A DNA stretch of 7,752 nucleotides from Gammaproteobacteria bacterium (GTDB taxonomy: Bacteria > Pseudomonadota > Gammaproteobacteria > Pseudomonadales > Pseudohongiellaceae): positions 1,370-9,121 of the forward strand of contig JAESUV010000075.1 of the NCBI GenBank assembly GCA_016762975.1. The letters are read 5' to 3'. A model generated the notes under the pieces. The model did not search any database. It saw nothing but the letters and a program-made list of their open reading frames with translations, and was not told where the DNA came from. Below, one piece after another: positions 6,463-7,752 of the stretch. The first letter of the stretch is position 1. Every line of letters begins with the position of its first letter. Position numbers and translations under genes: made by a program.

Positions 6463-6525
6463 TGTAAAATTCACTAAGACTTATCATACCAATACCCTAG
6501 AAGTGTGTAAAATTTTCCTTACACT
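6463..6525. repeat. Direct TGTAAAATT repeats with a GTGTAA/TTACAC palindrome
   Basis: TGTAAAATT occurs at 6463-6471 and again at 6506-6514, 43 bp apart, about four helical turns. The second copy is part of an interrupted palindrome, GTGTAA (6505-6510) and TTACAC (6519-6524), separated by 8 nt. The arrangement is compatible with a regulator binding site upstream of the cytidylyltransferase gene, but AT-rich DNA gives such matches fairly easily. Confidence 0.35.
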
Positions 6526-6628
6526 GAGCATCATCAACTCAACCCTCCTAACGCTACCTATTGAAACTGATGTGAGAGCTGGGAATTATTGGCGCAGTAC
6601 TTAAGCAGCCATTCAGGACAGTTACACT

Positions 6629-7021
6629 ATGGGTACACGGAAACGCATCATGGTAGATATGTCTACCACACTAATTCACCACGGGCATATCCGTATATTA
6701 AAGACTGCCAGTGAGCTCGGGCGCGTAATCGTCGCACTCACCACCGACGATGAAATCCTCAGCCACAAGGGATATCAGCCTGAGCTGGCCTTTGCTGATA
6801 GAAAGGAGGTTCTGGAAGCGATTCGACATGTTGACGAAGTGATCCCCAGCAAATGGCTAATCGATGAGGCATTTCTCGATAAACACAACATCGATATATT
6901 AGTTCACGGAAACGACAACAGCAATCCAATTCCTGCAGAGCGACTGCTAATATTGCCCCGTACTGCAGGAATTAGCAGTGATCAGCTACGAAAGGTAATT
7001 CGAAGAAACCCTCAAAGCTAA
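6629..7021 (+). CDS. TagD/LicC-like cytidylyltransferase (CDP-alcohol synthesis)
   Basis: This is a compact 130-residue nucleotidyltransferase of the HxGH superfamily, the usual length for glycerol-3-phosphate cytidylyltransferases. The ATG at 6629 has AGGA 10 nt upstream and gives the normal short lead before the first strand. Motifs are H-H-G-H (17-20, nucleotide binding), D-R-K-E-V-L-E-A-I-R-H-V-D-E-V-I-P (57-73), H-N-I-D-I-L-V-H-G-N-D (86-96), and R-T-A-G-I-S-S-D-Q-L-R (111-121), the RTxGISS signature. The enzyme should join CTP and a phosphorylated alcohol (glycerol phosphate, phosphocholine, phosphoethanolamine or similar) to give a CDP-alcohol and pyrophosphate in the cytoplasm. The G-x-F-D segment usual before HxGH reads D-M-S-T-T here, so it belongs to a distinct subfamily and its alcohol is not predictable. 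A CDP-alcohol is the kind of donor a LicD enzyme uses, and a LicD-PqqD gene lies divergently next door. Confidence 0.92.
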   Translation: MGTRKRIMVDMSTTLIHHGHIRILKTASELGRVIVALTTDDEILSHKGYQPELAFADRKEVLEAIRHVDEVIPSKWLIDEAFLDKHNIDILVHGNDNSNPIPAERLLILPRTAGISSDQLRKVIRRNPQS

Positions 7022-7123
7022 CGTTGAACCAGGCAGAGACAGTGTAGTCACAATGTGCCTGTATTTTTCCTCGGCACCAACATTAACTAACTCCCTCACC
7101 TTCATCTTCACAATCAAAAAATC

Positions 7124-7155
7124 AAAAAAAACCGCGGCCTAAGCCGCGGTTTTTT
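7124..7155. terminator. Strong bidirectional intrinsic terminator
   Basis: A GC-rich stem, CCGCGGC (7132-7138) with GCCGCGG (7143-7149), closes a CTAA loop and is flanked by eight A on the left and six T on the right. It works in both directions, ending the cytidylyltransferase transcript and the convergent leftward gene at 7210-7752. Confidence 0.93.
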
Positions 7156-7209
7156 GACATCTACTGAACCCAACAACTGGAGCGTAGGCCATTAGATCCA
7201 ACTAGACCA

Positions 7210-7752
7210 CTATTCAGTTACGGTCACAGTCATAAACGCATCGTGATAAAGCCCGCCGTCATCGCCACGGCCCCACAAAATATATTCGCCAGGCTCTTCA
7301 AAGGAAACCGTAGTATTAATCATGCCATCAGCAGCAATCTCAGGTGGTGACCAAGACATTCCCCATGCGGAGTTTGAACCGGGCCGAGTGTCTTCCCAAG
7401 ACTTTGGTTGAGGCGGATCGAAAGTTACCTTGCCTGCACCACGATAGACGTTCCAGGACAGGAACAATCCGTTGATCTTCTGTACTGTCGGCTTCCATGG
7501 AATTCTCAGCGCCATCTGCCGCTGAATCATCTCTTCTGTCGTGCCCTCACCAGCGCGAGCGGCAAACGCACGAATGCTGTCGACGCTACTTCTTGCTCTT
7601 GGAACACCGTCATCTATCAAGTGAGTCGTAAAGCTCAGTGACTCACCAACACGTACGGTCCGCACGTGCTCACCGTTAACCGTGTCACCTTGAAGGGTTA
7701 CTACCGGCGCAATATTCGCTCGAGACTCAGGACTGGATGTGCCAGCACCTAA
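7210..7752 (-). CDS. Probable exported beta-rich protein of unknown function, N-terminus beyond window
   Basis: The frame is open from the right window edge to a TAG at 7212-7210, giving the last 180 residues. A GTG at 7665 lies inside this frame but continues an open reading frame with matching composition, so I treat it as internal. Visible features are A-P-V-V-T-L-Q-G-D-T-V (15-25), R-T-V-R-V-G-E-S-L-S-F (31-41), L-F-L-S-W-N-V-Y-R-G-A-G-K-V-T-F-D-P-P (96-114), an E-D-T-R-P-G-S-N-S segment (120-128), and a closing F-E-E-P-G-E-Y-I-L-W-G-R-G-D-D-G-G (151-167) followed by T-V-T-V-T-E. The last part resembles the final strands of an Ig-like or PKD-like domain, which suggests a secreted or periplasmic location. 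There is no cysteine and no catalytic motif. It ends facing the strong terminator at 7124-7155. Confidence 0.78.
   Translation of the reverse strand, partial: LGAGTSSPESRANIAPVVTLQGDTVNGEHVRTVRVGESLSFTTHLIDDGVPRARSSVDSIRAFAARAGEGTTEEMIQRQMALRIPWKPTVQKINGLFLSWNVYRGAGKVTFDPPQPKSWEDTRPGSNSAWGMSWSPPEIAADGMINTTVSFEEPGEYILWGRGDDGGLYHDAFMTVTVTE

Larger units (their letters stand above)
6215..6628. other. 414-nt divergent intergenic region
   Basis: This AT-rich DNA separates the leftward PEP-CTERM/LicD-PqqD pair from the rightward cytidylyltransferase, so promoters for both should lie here. An open frame at 6392-6604 gives a peptide with no recognisable domain or good ribosome site, and I do not call it a gene. 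No convincing sigma-70 pair is visible; the best -10-like hexamers on the plus strand are the two TAAAAT sequences at 6465 and 6508. The region holds the repeats listed separately. Confidence 0.6.

Noticed and set aside
6392..6604. 70-codon rightward ORF in the divergent intergenic region
   Set aside because: No good ribosome site, no recognisable domain, AT-driven hydrophobic composition, and it overlaps repeats that look regulatory.

Overview
The window looks like a chromosomal stretch from a Gram-negative bacterium, most likely a marine or freshwater gammaproteobacterium. This placement is an inference. It rests on several Sec signal peptides ending in A-x-A-type sites, a Tat-plus-PEP-CTERM protein that implies an exosortase elsewhere in the genome, moderate base composition, and a PaaI thioesterase of a common proteobacterial type. 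No rRNA, tRNA, CRISPR, transposase or integrase is seen.

Left part (1-4371). A secreted TPR-like protein, cut by the window edge, is read leftward. Divergent from it is a rightward series of three exported proteins: a DUF4159 protein (1240-1995), a polyester-hydrolase/cutinase-type alpha/beta hydrolase clearly related to the PETase family (2131-3003), and an internalin-like leucine-rich repeat protein (3091-4371). The gaps are short (135 and 87 nt), so they may be partly co-transcribed, although an imperfect hairpin lies between the last two.

Middle (4471-4884). A hotdog-fold PaaI-type thioesterase converges on the next block.

Right part (4967-7021). This is the most unusual block. A leftward pair encodes a 99-residue protein with an N-terminal Tat signal, a short Thr/Ser/Gly-rich stretch and a C-terminal PEP-CTERM sorting signal, followed 39 nt later by a fusion of a LicD-type phospho-alcohol transferase with a C-terminal PqqD-like peptide-binding domain. 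Divergent from them, across 414 nt of AT-rich intergenic DNA with direct and inverted repeats, is a TagD/LicC-like cytidylyltransferase. Together the three genes could form a small modification system: the cytidylyltransferase makes a CDP-alcohol, the LicD domain transfers the phospho-alcohol, and the PqqD domain brings in the peptide substrate, with the tiny Ser/Thr-rich exported protein as the obvious candidate. This is inference from domain content and gene order and, as far as I know, is not a described system.

Right end (7022-7752). A strong bidirectional terminator separates the cytidylyltransferase from the C-terminal part of a leftward, probably exported beta-rich protein of unknown function that runs off the window.
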